Assembly: GCF_032854445.1 (NCBI RefSeq)
Contig: NC_088295.1
Location: 61,673,249-61,737,248 of the forward strand
Direction: 5' to 3'
Length of the DNA: 64,000 bases
DNA from: Liolophura sinensis
Taxonomy: Eukaryota; Mollusca; Polyplacophora; Chitonida; Chitonidae
A program made the translations under genes and the position numbers. The notes beneath the pieces were generated by a model, which saw only the letters and a program-made list of their open reading frames with translations, did not search any database and was not told where the DNA came from. Of the stretch, positions 27,256-41,400 are shown in pieces. How positions within the stretch are numbered: position 1 is the stretch's first letter; each line of letters begins with the position of its first letter.

Positions 27256-29158
27256 TTGTAAATGAACACTAAAAAAAAATAATATTTCTTTGAAACTGTC
27301 TGTGGCCATTTCAATATGGCCAAGTAAAATAGGCTCCAGAACTGCAGTCTGTTCCTTTTGGTGAGTCGCCTATATTCAGTTGTATGTAAAATAAGCCATA
27401 CTAGCTACCAAAATTGCCATTAGTCAGAGATACTTAACTACACAAGCTCTATACATGAATATGTTAGAAGTCCGTATTCTTCCAAAGAAAAATCAAATTA
27501 GAACACTTTTTCTAATTCATAATGCTAACTGCATAAGTTCCGTTTCGACGCCAAGAAATCATTGCGCCAGGTGACGTCATAATTATTCAAAAACAACTGG
27601 CATGGTGGGGAATGGGCGTGAAGAGTAATTTTTTTTTACAATAGATGCACCAACATGTGGTTATAACAAACTGTTCGCAGTAACTCAGCCTACACTATAC
27701 TCAGCGAATAGGTTAAATTGTTTTTATAGCAAAAATATCCAGCTTTAAAACCATACTACCATGAAATCATATTCTACAAAAAATAAAATTAAATTCATTT
27801 ATTGTGTAAACAATTTCAAATATGGCAGTGTCAGAAACAGGGTTTAGAGTAAAATCGATAGCGCTTTAGGTAACTGGTGTCGCCCTCCGTCAAAACATGC
27901 TGAACTCCGCCCAATACTCAGCATACCACTGGGTTTTTAATAATTTCGACGTCACTCGAGGCAATGAGTTCTTGCTGTCGAAAACTAACCTAAGGATTCT
28001 AACATTATGAGTTGGAAAAAGTGTTCTAACTTTATTCCCCTTGCAATAATGCGAACTTCTTAAGACATCAATGTGTAGAGCTTATGTTGTTACGTGTGAG
28101 CGAATAAAGGCTATTTTGGTAGCGAGTATGACTGATTTTACAGACAGCTGAAAACAGGCGACTCTCTAAAAGAAATAGATTATAATATCATAGATTACAT
28201 ATACAGTGGTCAGAATAGCAATACCATTATAACGGCAAAAGTTGAAATCATTTCATTTCAGCTGTAAACAAATCCATCGAATTGTAAATTTTAAGATCTG
28301 ACAGTAATATAATATGTCCTCAAGCATGTTTTATATAACAAATTATAAAATCATACCGATTTAAGAGTGAAGCAAAATGTTAGATTTCCGTAAATAAGTT
28401 TATCAAATCAAATCAAGATACACCAAACAGCGAGACACATTTGACATATACGCTTAGCATTTTCTCTAATTCTGAGGGGGACATACACATTGTTGAAACA
28501 CCCGTTACACTTAGTATGGCTGTGCATAAACTAGTAAATGCTTTAATGTTTGATATGGTACCACAAAATTTGGACATGTGTTGTAAGTGCCACTAAAAAT
28601 CATTATTGTTTATTGTCTACTTTATTGAAGTTTACATGTTTGGGCATTGCACATTTAAAGTAATTATGTAAATTAGTACATTAAATAATATGTTTAATCA
28701 ACCATAAGCATTTGGACAGATCTGACTGTATATTTCTTTGCGAGATTTGAAATGAAAACAACAAGTTTTAAGATTGATTTAAAGCACCACAAAATTTAGT
28801 TTTCATTGATCATCACAGAAATTTCAACAATTTATTCATTTATAGGTTTGTGAGGTCCAAATAAATTTTGGTCGTGGTCTATTAGTTAAAATGTTTTCGT
28901 TTTAATCGATATGTCAGATAACTAAACGTACGTTCAAACACCAGTCTTGGACAAGGAATCTTCAAGACTATATCACATCCATGGTTCTCGGGGCCTTGCA
29001 GCCTTGGTGTTATCGGAAACGTCTTTAATGACCTTTGCCTGCAACCAGTTGCTTTCCATTTATATGATATATGCTATACGTGAAAAAGTTAGTATAACTT
29101 GCCAAATGACGGCGGTTTGTTCCGAGCACTCATGTCCTCTGACAATCCATAATATGTA
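27256..29158. other. Non-coding AT-rich stretch
   Basis: No gene or repeat recognised. The 97-codon frame at 28947-29240 starts at TTG and runs into the SINE at 29159, so I reject it. Confidence 0.6.
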
Positions 29159-29365
29159 TTTATTTTATTGGTATTTACTGTCGTATAGGCGGAGGAAACC
29201 AGAAGTGCCTAGTTATAAACCACTTCTCTTCTCTAGGTAAGAGACAAACCTCTAGATTTCAACCACCAAGACCTGGATTCGAACACGCAAACTCATTTTT
29301 CAAGGTTCTGACAGTCGCAACAAGCCAGAGTTTTAACCGTCTGCCATCGTTGTCCCCACCTAAAA
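29159..29365 (-). mobile_element. SINE family B, minus strand, with tRNA-like head
   Basis: The tail side reads 'ttattttattggtatttact', then 'cgtataggcggaggaaacc' and 'gagacaaacctct'. The head holds GGATTCGAAC (29275-29284), the minus-strand form of the B box GTTCGAATCC. A further 'cagagttttaaccgtctgcc' is consistent with an A box on the minus strand. The head resembles a tRNA but lacks stem pairing. The 3' end is shared in outline with family A. Confidence 0.65.
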
Positions 29366-32300
29366 TATACCGCTCCACCTGGGTATTAGAGAAAAAGTGA
29401 ATAAGTGAAAATGGCGTTGAAGGATATATGAAAGGCCTGGTTTTTATTTTACTACGCAGTATATGATGCATAGTCTAACATACAAGAGTGCTCAAAAACC
29501 TTTCCGCTCTCTTCCTTAGACGTAAAAATGGCTTTTAAGTCGGGTTTTTCTGAGGCGTCAGGAGTCAGTCTGGAAATTATGTAACCTGCCGTTGTGACGT
29601 AATCGGTGATAACTGTCAAATCAACGTTAACAGGATGAGAGTCGAATTGTGGGTGTCAAGCTGGACCTGCATTCTCAGTATGTTCATCGATGACTTCGTT
29701 TCCGAATATGTCCAACCATTGACAGAAAATATGCATAAAATAGAGGTGTTATTAATAAATATAAAATATACCTCAAAAATAAAAAGAAATTCCCATATCT
29801 CTCTTCACTTTCCTTTTCGTGGAACCTTTCAACAACATCGAAAGAAAAAAGAGAAAAAAAATTTTATGGCTGTGCAAGTTATCGAATTAACGAGGTGTGC
29901 AAGATAAAATTGGTGACATGAAGACTGCACGAGGTGGTGTATTTAAGGCCAGGTATGAAAGTTCTTCATTAATCTGTTGGATTTGCAACAGGATGTTCTT
30001 TGTGTTGATACATCAGACTTGTGCCTTTGTTAGCTATGCTATGTTGGATATGTTACATCACCCTTTCACGTGATCATTTCATTTGTTACGGCAAATGATC
30101 CATCGACCTGCAAAGATGCCATATCTAACACAACAAGCGCCGACGTACAGTTATATGCCAATGTTTTGCAAATCTCCAGTGTCAGTTAACTGATGTATTG
30201 ATAAAGACCTTGCTAAATTTTGTTTTGTCATTTTGAGACAATGCTACCATTCAATTACTTTAAACAACGTTGTTTGGTTTACATTGAGGGTACAACAATC
30301 TTGTAAAAATAAGTTTTCGATGTTATATTTGTAACAGTTAAGAACCTGCTTTATGCAGAATAGACACCTATTTTTGGTTCGGTTGCCAAGGCAAACATAA
30401 AGCAAATGGCTGCATTTATATTAATATATATGCACATGCACTTTAACTATAAAGCAGAACTCACATTTATACTGCATGTTGTAGCAATAAATCTAAAACT
30501 TCTTCCTGAAGGGCTGGTTCATTGGTATCATTGAACGTGAAACATTTCAGCAAATTTTGAACAAGTGATTCGCTTGACCAGTTATCAATTGTCGCATTGT
30601 AAACGTTCTACACTATAACGCTTTTCTATATATGGTCTCGTTAGTGGGTGTGAAAGAAATCACCGTACGTGTGTCAATTATTGTCTGGGGCTTATTGAAT
30701 TTAATAAGAATCATTCGCAAGGTAAATTATCCAGCGAACCAAGCGTTGTTCAGGGTAAATACAGTTATCATGAGTCTGGTAACAGCTGGTGACAGAGCAT
30801 CTGCGCCCTTCCCTTCCCCCTAGCCCCACCCTCACCCCACCGACACGCCACCCACCCTCTGTTCCAATCAGTGGCTTTCATATTGTTGAATGTCTCCGTC
30901 TGCGTAGCCTCATCTCCGAATTCAGGACAACCATTTTTCATACCGAACCTGGAACACGGCGTTTTCAGCTGACGAAGACGTGTAGAAATGTTTGTACACA
31001 GGATCAGACGGCCTTCTCGTTCTTCCCTCACTACCCATTGTTCGTCGGAGTTCTCGATTGTAAAAGCGCCCTACAGCCAAGATAAATCTCTCCGTTCTTC
31101 TTCTGCTTTCTTTCGGCTCCCATTCAAAAGCCTTCTCTTGACGTTCAAATCGCATTACGTCTATTCTGGCTGTTAAATCAGCCTAGGAAACTGTATGAAT
31201 GGTAGTCTGAAAACAACCTTTGTCTGCTCTCTCGACACCTCCTCCCATTTCTTGAAAACCATTCTATTCAAACCTTCAATCACTGCTAGGGATACTTCCA
31301 CTTAACTTCTCAAATGCCACTTTCATCTTTTTTTATCTATTCCACCGCTGTATACGTTTGAAGAGCGATCTGCGTAATCTGAACTTTTCTATTTCTTTAC
31401 AGGCTGACAGTTTTCGTGTTCAGTAGTTAGTATCCTTTCGCGTAGAATGCGTGGGTTCGCCCTGTGACGTGTGCAGCTTGTCGAATCGACCGTACCAGGC
31501 TCTGTATAACGATATTATGGCTCTGCGACATTTCAAATCAGGCCGTCAAAAACCGTGAACACTGTCACGTGGATTACCCAACAAACATCAAAACATAGAA
31601 GCTAGTTCGGTATTCACTCTTAGTCGTGTTTTAACACTTTGAATGGTTTTGTTATATCGGTAAAGTTTTCCCCAAAAGCACTAGTGAAAAGATGTTAACC
31701 CGTCGGATTTCGATCTCTTAGTAACATCAAAATTAACCGACAAACATACTTTACAACATCATGCATTATAGAAACCATAAGCATTATGATTTGGGCTTAT
31801 GAACTTTGGCGCGTAAATTTTACCCGAAGAAAACTCCCTTCATTTCTGTTTACCAGAAACTAGCTAACCAAAAGAAAGATTACTGATTTCAGTTAGGATT
31901 TTAAAAATAAAACAGGAATCAATAACAATGAATTTGTCTATTTCTTTGTTGTTCGACGCCAAGCAAACTGAAAACATATAATAATGGCCTATTTTATAGG
32001 TGTGGGAAATAGGTGTGTCACCCGGTATAAACCAGAGACTTTTGATAAGTTTCGCACAGAATTGTGCGCCACATCGGTGGCAAACGAGTCTTCAGCGAAA
32101 GTAAGAAAGTAAGCGAAAGTGTGCAAACTGCTCCACGAACATCGTCGATTGCTAAATTTAACCAAGGCACTAAAAACAATGAAAGTGGGGAAAATGTAGA
32201 AGTTCCTGGCCGATGGCCTGAGACACTCACTAAACCACCTCCCAAATGACAATCGGGGGGGAGGGGTCAATTTATTAGCACTACAATGGATAATAAGTTA

Positions 32301-35300
32301 TTTCTTGGTAATTGAGTTTTATTGAATTTTTTATACGAATTATAGAAAATTGTCATTATTATAGGCCTACTGCAATCGCAGGGGCATTTCTTTTTTCGGG
32401 TAAGGTGGTATGTATGTATGTGTGTGGTATGGTAAACAGTCTAAGTATACGTGTAACTACCCAGGTGTTAATGCCGGCACAATAGAAGTGCCAAAGAAAG
32501 CATGTAACCGAAGCCGAAAAACCGACCCATCCCGTTGTCTATACAAAGAGTAGATCATCTTCTTATGAAGAGTTTGCGAGGAGAAAACAGCTTTTATCGG
32601 CTGGATGTGCCTATTGTTCTATGGAACAAAAAAGCCAAGGATTACAAGGTGTCATGCTCCGGCTTTTCATAAGTAGTCTTTCATCACTAGTTCAGCAATT
32701 ATTGCCAGTGCAACGTTCACACCTGCGGACAGAAGATCGCGGTAAGTGGCTACATTCCTTAAGCCCCATCCAAACAAACTGAGACCGGGGGACGAAATAC
32801 GCGACCTTCCATACCATGCTTTCTTCGCACGTGTTCGCAGAAATCTTTACAGAAGCTTTTACGGGCCATAGTTCACGGGTAAATACGGCTTGAAAATGTG
32901 TCCGTTTTCAAAGCTGTCTTCGATGGCTACGTGCCTCTGGCTCACATTTTGATATATAGATGCGTGATCCTTTCTTAAATCCGCCAACCTCTTTTATCAT
33001 CAGCCTTAACTGAAACTCGCTTTTCCCCGGTTCTATACAAAACCGACTAAAGGCTGAATTCAAGAGATCGTGCCAAAATTCACACGTTCGTTTTTACCTC
33101 ATTCAATTCATTTCTCATCGTGGTTGGATTAATTGTGGTGCTTTGAATAAAGCGACACTTGTATATAACTTTAATCAAACAAGCGCCATGAGGCTGTATA
33201 CATGTACCATTGGTATAGAGGGTCTAAGCTCAGTTGTGTAAGGAACCCTGCTAAAGCTGTCAAATATTGACATAATGTGACCTAAAATGAGATGACTTCA
33301 ACAACAAACAAAGAAAAGTTGGATTAATTTTCGTTGTATTCATATTGATACAAAGTCCTTTCATACCATGACGCATTTTGTTTGGATACATGCATTATGC
33401 TTATTAAATTCATGAACGGAATAAAAGAGTGTGTGAGCTGTGGTCATCAGCACACACTGGGCATGTGAATGTAAAACATAAGTGATCCGGAATATTTATT
33501 TCTTGCATACAACCACGAGAATGTTGCACAATTTTTGTCGTGTTTAATCCTGCAGGAGAGGAGATTATAACCTTTGACATCGGAAATTGATAAATGCAAA
33601 TTTTACATAAAAGAACAGGAAGCCAAATATCCCGAACAAGATTTTGGTAACGAAAGGATTATGGGTAATAGTGTGTTCTTACTTTGTGCGCGAATATCCA
33701 ATCATTCAATAAAGAATACGTTATAAAATAAACAAAGCTTTTCTTGGAACTATAGTCGATAAACAAACCTTTTTCAGATTTATTTGTAGTTTTTTTTTGA
33801 GGAAGTTGAAAAGGAACGATGACTTGATGGGTTGCAATATTTTATAATATTCATAACAAGACACATATGCTAACCGATCTCCTATTGGGGCGGAAGCATA
33901 ATTAACTCATCTTTATTACAGGAGCAACCTCAGCTGTATGGCACCGGTAAGGAAATACATGGGCAACAGTGCAAGCTGTGCAAATTTATGCCGCTTCACG
34001 ATCCGTTATGGAGACTCAGGCTTTATTGAATGTAGATTTATATACACGGCGTGTGTTCTAAACCCAACGTGTGTATCGAGACCCTGTAGAGGTTAAACGC
34101 TTTCGTTTACAACAAGATCCGCAATATTGATGACTCCTATTGACATGTATTTAGGGGGCTGCCCTCTTACATATTGATGAAGCGGATAGCCCGGATGTTT
34201 GCTGTTAGAGGCCTGTCATTCAAGCACTTTACAACACAGCACACTGACGTAATTCAAGCGAACGATCAAACTTAAAAGTCGAATTATACCCGATGGTTAA
34301 TCATTAAATCTGTTATACGAAGCTATCGTCTTTTGCGTCCAACCTGAAGAACAATTCCTTCAAGAACATTATCGAAGGTCAAACCTCTTGGTTACCTGAA
34401 TAGCGGTTAAAATCCAAGAAAAACTGCATGGAGTTGAAAGCTAACACAACTCACTGCCTATTGCTCTTATGGCCGCTCCAGAATGAAAGGCACATTGTTC
34501 CCGATTATACTTTATTAGCCGCAACATGCTACACTTAAGCCGACTGTACATAAAGCCATTTAATAGGCATGCGAATGACAACACACTCGTCGATTGAACG
34601 GTGGTGCGCTTGTGTAGTTTCTCTCCCGGTGAAATAAAAACTGCAACTTTGATCTCCTGTCCGCACTGCTTGGGTTTTTGCAACAGCATTTCGTCCGGTA
34701 CAAATACGGTTGAACGAGCTAATGTTATATCAGAGCTACCAACGTTCAGTTGTTGATATATACTCTGTACGCTTTGCGCTTCTATACGGTACACATTGCC
34801 ATCTGTTGTCTACAGTTGACAGCACATGTCATTTGCCTCCTCAGTGATTTGTCTGTTTTCATTGTATGAATAGAGTTGAAAAAAATAAACGTTAAACTTT
34901 TCATATTATATCTGGTGTATGGCATCGTTGACCGTTTCATTCGCGATTTTCCAATTAGACATATATGGAATTATACTACAAATACAAACATCGGCTCTCC
35001 TTTGAAAGAACTTAATGAAGGCATAAAACAGTTGCTAATCTGTTATATACTCAGGCTGGAAATAAACGTCAATATCACAAAATATTTCGTAAGAACTGAA
35101 AAAAGTTTATATTGGGAATATTTCAAGGAAAATATGATAACATATTTATAATTTTTCGTGGATGAAATCTTGCGTAGAGAAACGCGACAGATTTATGCAC
35201 AATGTTGCCATAGATGCTTAGTAACGGCGAACGAACACTCCAAAAAAACACCATGAATAACAACGACAACAATTAGGGATTAGATTTTTTAATAATTTTT

Positions 35301-38300
35301 CTCTGAAGTTCAACCCATCTAAAATATTCATCACAGTTCAATCGGAATCTCGGTGGTGCTTCTGTGCTCCGTCCTACCCTGGGAGTAGACGTAGTGGTTT
35401 TATTGTTCAGACCTGTTGTTTGTTCGTGGTGTTTCTCTTGTCCCGGGGCTGGGTGCCGGTAAGGGTCTATAACACCATCACACACGGAGACCGAGGTTGT
35501 GCTAGTCTATAGCATCGCCACCAGGCCAGACCTATACGTCATCCGGTCAGCGCAATTCCTCGGGGATTCCCGCCTCTGAAATGGTGAGAGAAAAGGCAAA
35601 ATGGGGAAAAATTAGGTTCCACAGTCGATTATTAATATTCTGCTAAGGCTATCCCTCGAGAGGCAGTACAGGTCATGAGCCATAGTGATGCCTGGCCGCA
35701 TTATTGGGCTATTTGGGATAAGGAAACCGATACGGGCCATTTCACCCTAATGAACCGTCCGATTATTTGGAAGCAATACATTCCATACAGCGGCATAACG
35801 TTAGGCCCAATTTAATACGGAGGAGTAAATTTGATATATGCGTATTGACAGAGCATCAGTTTGACTCCTTCAATAAACGGCCATAGTATATCAAAATGAA
35901 TGGCTCTTCCGAAGTGACTCTCCCGAAAATCTAAAGTGTCTTCAATCGTTACACTCCCTGAAGCGGCCACATAAGTCACCTATATGGGCGGTGCTCAGTC
36001 GCATATCCCCCAAAATATTGGTCCGGCAAATGCATTAGACAGGGTTTAAAAGCCAGTAGTATGATCTGATAAAGCCGTTTTATACGATATTAACACTAGT
36101 CTCAGCCACAAACGGCACGTCTGTGAAAGAGGCTATATTATATTCTCTTATCTGGATCACGCCCAGTATAAATATAGTTTGGAAAGTTTTCGGGCCTTGA
36201 CGAATTTCACACCGCATCGCCAAATAGTGCATTGACATCATGTAGCGTGGCGGTAGGGAACACTGAGTACCTTATCCTTCCGATGGGATATAATGCATTA
36301 CGTTTTTATTTGTTTATTTCATGACCTTAAGAGACTTACACAAAAAAACTAAAAAGAATAGAGACCATTATGTCACTGTGACACAAGACTGTGGGGAGTT
36401 TGTACCACAATGACAGCAGGAGAGATAGTCCCACCTAGATCGCAACCATACTGGGTCGGCTATGAATCATATCTAGACCTGTACTTCATTTATTTTCCCG
36501 GATGACCCATTTAAATCGATCTGCCCCTCAAATTTAATACCCCGGGGAAATTCTTTGGCACGTCTCTCATTTGTTTCGCACCAACCGTGGAACGGCCAGG
36601 GCTGATCAGCCTGACTGGCAGTTCTGGTACCCACTGAGCAAGGCCATAGCGGGATGACAGCAACCATGGTCTCTGGTCATTGTTTTCCCCAAATTCCTAG
36701 TCAAAGCTCGGTGCTCTTGTACAGTACTGGTATTAACACAGCCTTCACATATTCAAGGATTCTTACCTCTTATGTACTACAAAGTGATGTAACAATATTG
36801 ATTGTTGATCTGTTATTTCTTTTTTGGTTTAAATAATGGTATGTAGAGAATACTTCACTACACTAAAATGATTTTTAAAAGTGTGTATAAGAAGGGGAAT
36901 CCAGATGGCTTGATTATCTCATGGTTATCATTGCTCGAGTGCTAAATTGCCGGAGAGTCTGGCCTTTGTTAAGTGGAAGCAGTAGTTATAGCTGCACTGC
37001 TCCTAATATCTCAGCCACTGTTGTCAGCTGTCATATAGCACCATAAATCACCCCTCTCGTTACCAGCCATTTATAACCCCATGTTGTCACAGTTCCCTTG
37101 GTCTGCGATTTGGCTACACTAACCATGAGCATGTGCGCCATCGCCAACAAAATCGTGCGCCAAAACAAGCGGGAAAAGTCAACCTAGGGAATAAAAATGC
37201 ATTCACCAAGATACAAAGAGCGAAAAATATTCCGCAACGAGGGGCAATATTACCAGCTGAAACTGGATTATCACTCCCTGTGAATTGTAGATGACAGTTA
37301 TCCCCAGAGCAGAAAAAAGCAACAAAAACGAGCAAGTGAAGTCGTCATAGAACGGGATAAGGCATGAGTGGATTTTCAGGGGAGGTGGGGGGTGGGAGGC
37401 GACACAATGATGAACAAGGATCAAAACTGATGGTCTTTTTTAAAGCTCTCTAACTTAAATGATCAGCGGTGAAACTACAATCTAGTTTTGGAAGGTTATA
37501 TCGACGGGATGCTGTGTTTTTTTATGTTGTTGTCCCTTGTTGACGTCAGTGGTGGGGGTGTATTGAAGCCTGTAGGATTTCCAGTGTCTGTACGTTCCCA
37601 TGGCTGACCTATAGGGAGCATTTAGCCCTCTCGTGTAACACCCTCTGGGGGTAACCTTGGGGGAGAGTAGAGGGGAATGTGAATCCGCGTCGGAAAGATC
37701 TCTAATTTTTATTTCATTTTCTGATGATATGTGGCAAATTTGTTTCCTCAGACTGACTCGTTTTGCACGCCGGCACACCTAATTGTTTTAGGCCCAATGC
37801 GATTCAATAGAACGAAAGCTGGAAATGTAATAGAGGCGACGAAGGTCCAGCTCATTTATAACCCGGCTTGCCTGTTGTAACAGATCTCTTTTTTACACCT
37901 ACTCTTTCAACACTGCCGCTAGGTGGCGTTCACAGGGATCAAACTGTAAAATACAACGCCAGGCGAAACCCTTTTACCTCTGTGATGCATTAGCAGCAGC
38001 TGCGCCTCAATCCAGCCTCTTTGCCTTTATCTGTCAGTTCCTGGCTTTCTCGCCATTGTCAAGACACCAGCGGTGATATCCGAGTCCCTTACATCATCAC
38101 ACTCTGAAACATTATCAAATTGGAACATTAATAGTACCAGATTGCACTTCTCCAAATGGCTGTCAGGCGGACAATCTGTCCTTCATGGTGATACGTTGGT
38201 TTGGATTACAAAACAACTTTGTACATGGTCTTCTATTGCTAACCAATAACTTTGTTGTAGGAGGGGAAAAAGTTGAGTGCTCACATCAACATCATAACCT

Positions 38301-38461
38301 ATTTACAAGTTAGATAGTCAATGAAAACAAAATAATAAAAAAAAAAACACGGAATTGTGGTAAGATATATGTTTGCGCACTCCGCACCGTAAACACAACA
38401 TAACCCTATAGTTCAGGGCATATCCTGAATCAGTTTAATAAAACGTGATATCAGTATATCA
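29366..38461. other. Long non-coding stretch, no gene recognised
   Basis: Nine kilobases without a supported gene. 30786-31160 is GC-richer, opens with a C-rich run (about 30813-30845) and a CCAATCA box (30864-30870), and is open in several frames on both strands. G-rich tracts lie at 32255-32266 and 37379-37400. The 117-codon minus frame at 34441-34794 and the 98-codon minus frame at 37482-37778 show no known domain. Confidence 0.5.
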
Positions 38462-38488
38462 AGTCAAGTGGCCTAATGCCACTTGACT
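38462..38488. repeat. Perfect 11-bp inverted repeat with 5-base loop
   Basis: AGTCAAGTGGC, loop CTAAT, then GCCACTTGACT. All 11 pairs match. It has no U-tract or paired flanks that would suggest a terminator or a microRNA precursor. Confidence 0.8.
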
Positions 38489-41400
38489 GCAAAACGAAGA
38501 CATGGTCACAATGTGTGAACGAATGCAATGATTGGTGATGCAAATAATTGCTAATAAAAGATTACGGACAAGGTCGTTGAAAACATGAGGATATCCGCCA
38601 TCACTAACGGGTAGATTTTTTCGTTTGGTACAGATTTAACGATTTGCATTGTATTCGCCAGGACATTTAGGGGCGATTTTCTTACGGCTTGATACTTATC
38701 TATTAAGAGTCTGATGATAACAATGTAGAAAAAAAGGCAAAACCAATGCTTGTTTTGTTCTTGGGTTCCGTTTAGTGATGTGTAAGTTCAATAGGCACTA
38801 AAACACCAACATGTACGATGAAAGTACAATTTGGAACAATGGATTCTAATGTGATCTTTTCTGCCCATTATTGTAACTAGTGACAATATGGTAAGAGTTT
38901 TTTCACTTAACACACTCCACCTGCTAGGCTTTTGACTTCAAAGCGCATGTACTTACAGGGCTACATGTATGAACTTTGAAAAGAACTACCTGAAGCATGA
39001 AGCATGAGTACTGATACTCAATGGTTTTTAACAGACCACTGTAGAATGTGACATTTTACCCGACTGAACAAATTCTGAAAAAATTAAATCGAACTATTTT
39101 CCTGGACAACGTTTAATAGTCTTTAATCTGACATATGCTTCATTTTAATGTTTTCTTTGCCTTTAAATGACTGTTTCAATGAGTGATTGATTGGCTGGGT
39201 CATCGCAGCCTGTGAACGCATTTATCTGTTCAGTAAGACTGTAACCGTAGAGTTTGATCTTCAAAGCGTGACCGAGGTTACATATTAAATTCAAACGGTT
39301 ATGGTACGACATATTTTTCAAAGCTGAGAGCAACTGCACATCAGAAGAGAGCTAGTACTATTGACAGATACGGTTCAGATGTGCGTGTTTTTCCAACATG
39401 CACAAACTGATCCTATTTCACATCGCTGAATACTGGAAGACTTATTCATAAGAAAGCAGGGTATCAGCTTATTTCACGCCACTGTTGGATAATTGTAAAC
39501 ATATTAAGTACATAAGCAATGAGAACGATGTTGTCAGCTATTACCATCGGGGGAAGAATGGGTTCCGAAATGTTCGTATGTTTAGAAAGATTCCGGATAT
39601 GTGTGGACAGAGCTCCCTTTCAACATTGAATCCTTCCAGTCATAGAGTGCGTATTAAGGTACCCCGTATACATACATGAACAAGACACGTCGGCATTGAA
39701 ATTGCAGTCATCTATGTTTTATATGATACACACTGGCCCAGTCTCTACTCTATCACATCTCGCGTTCAGATCTAAATAAGAGATCCGTCATTCTGTTATA
39801 TATCTTGATATGTGTGCCTAGGGTCGTTTGAGGCTTGTTGACAAAGCATGGACTCCAACACTGATAAAAAAAGAGACATTCGCCAAAGACGAGGGGATAA
39901 ACACCGCTAGTTGCCATTCTATTAGCTAAAACGTCGCGTGCATTCTTTATTGCACGCGATTCTTCGCGTGCCCCTTAGTTAAATTATAGGTTGTATTCTC
40001 AAAGTGCCAGTAATGATTTGTACGACGATACCTCGACTAATACGAGATTTCCTACAACGCGGATTCGGTATTGGACCCGCTGTATTGACCAAGACTTGCG
40101 CGCGCCCTCTTGAGACCAAAGACACCGTTAAATTATTAATCATATTGATATAAACGTTATATTATTACCAAACAATATTTGTTCTCCTCGGAGGCCAGTG
40201 GGTCTGGCTGAAACAGTTTTCCCCATGTTTGTGAGTAACTGATACTTTTTTTATTGCAACAACCCCTGTCACTTGTTGTATGTGATCGTCTGTGGATTAT
40301 TTTAAACTTGCAAAACAAAATTCACTGGAAGCATTTCGTACTGACCAATTAAGTCACTGCAAAAGTATGCTTAAAAAAGGGAGATAACACAGTAACAACC
40401 AAGGCCATCACAAGATCCAAACACGCTGCCCACAAAAGAAAGTCAAATATAAACACATGATAAAAAGATTACTGTAGAGCAAAGGTGGTCAGGGGGGGGG
40501 GGGGTACTTTACATGTTAAGGAGTACATTTCTCTTAACGACAAAATAATACTTTTCCATGGACCACGCCGAGCAATTTAACAGAACTGTTTACTGCTGCA
40601 ATGCGATTGACCGTAATATGGCCTAGATCACATCTCATCTTGTCTCTAACTATCCATACCGATAAGGCGCAGTGACAAACCTTTTATTGCTGAAATGGTT
40701 GTTTGAGACTTCCTGGTGTAAGATCAAAACTGTACAGAGCCACGTGCATTTGCATGGTTATTAAGACCAAAGATGTTTAAACCGTTAATCAGTGGAGGAA
40801 CTCTAATGGTTCTTGACAACTGACTTCAGGGTTCAAAGGTGGGGCGGCTGGGTGCAAACAGAAGGCGGGGGCTGGATTAAGCAGATTATTGTCACCGGTA
40901 TAATTCGATTGCTCTGGGCTTGTTATCGCCACACAACAGATAACGGTAGGAATTAACCAAGACAGTTCACAACTTATGTGTCTCCGGTGGTCTACGAAGG
41001 GGTAAAAGTTTGAAAGCCAGGGATGAGTAAATATACCAAAGGAGGGTAGGGGGTGGGGGTGCATATACACGGAGGCGATACACTTCTGACGACATATATA
41101 GCGCTGCAAATGGCATATCATGCGGTGTGTCATGCAGCTTGTTTCAAGGGATGTCCACATTTCCACATCTATATTTCTCTTGTGTTAGTATTTTTGTTTC
41201 GATGACTCCACCGTGCAGAAGAGGCGTGTTGGCTTGTTATGTGGTACACCATGTAACCTATTGCGCCAGATGTCCCTTTCTTCAGGAGCATGCATCTATT
41301 TGTGTCACACCTGAAGTTAATAAAGACATTTATAATCGAAAATCTCATGAGCTTATGAAGCAAGTTCTAACCATGCTGTGCAAGACTACGGTGTGTACGT

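Noticed and set aside
31410-31475. tRNA-like 'agtagttagtatcc' and 'gggttcgccc'
   Set aside because: A- and B-box-like words are present, but anticodon and T stems pair poorly and no acceptor stem is found.
39935-39975. Repeated CGCGTGC words and a short hairpin
   Set aside because: An eight-base stem only; not distinct enough to call a functional element.
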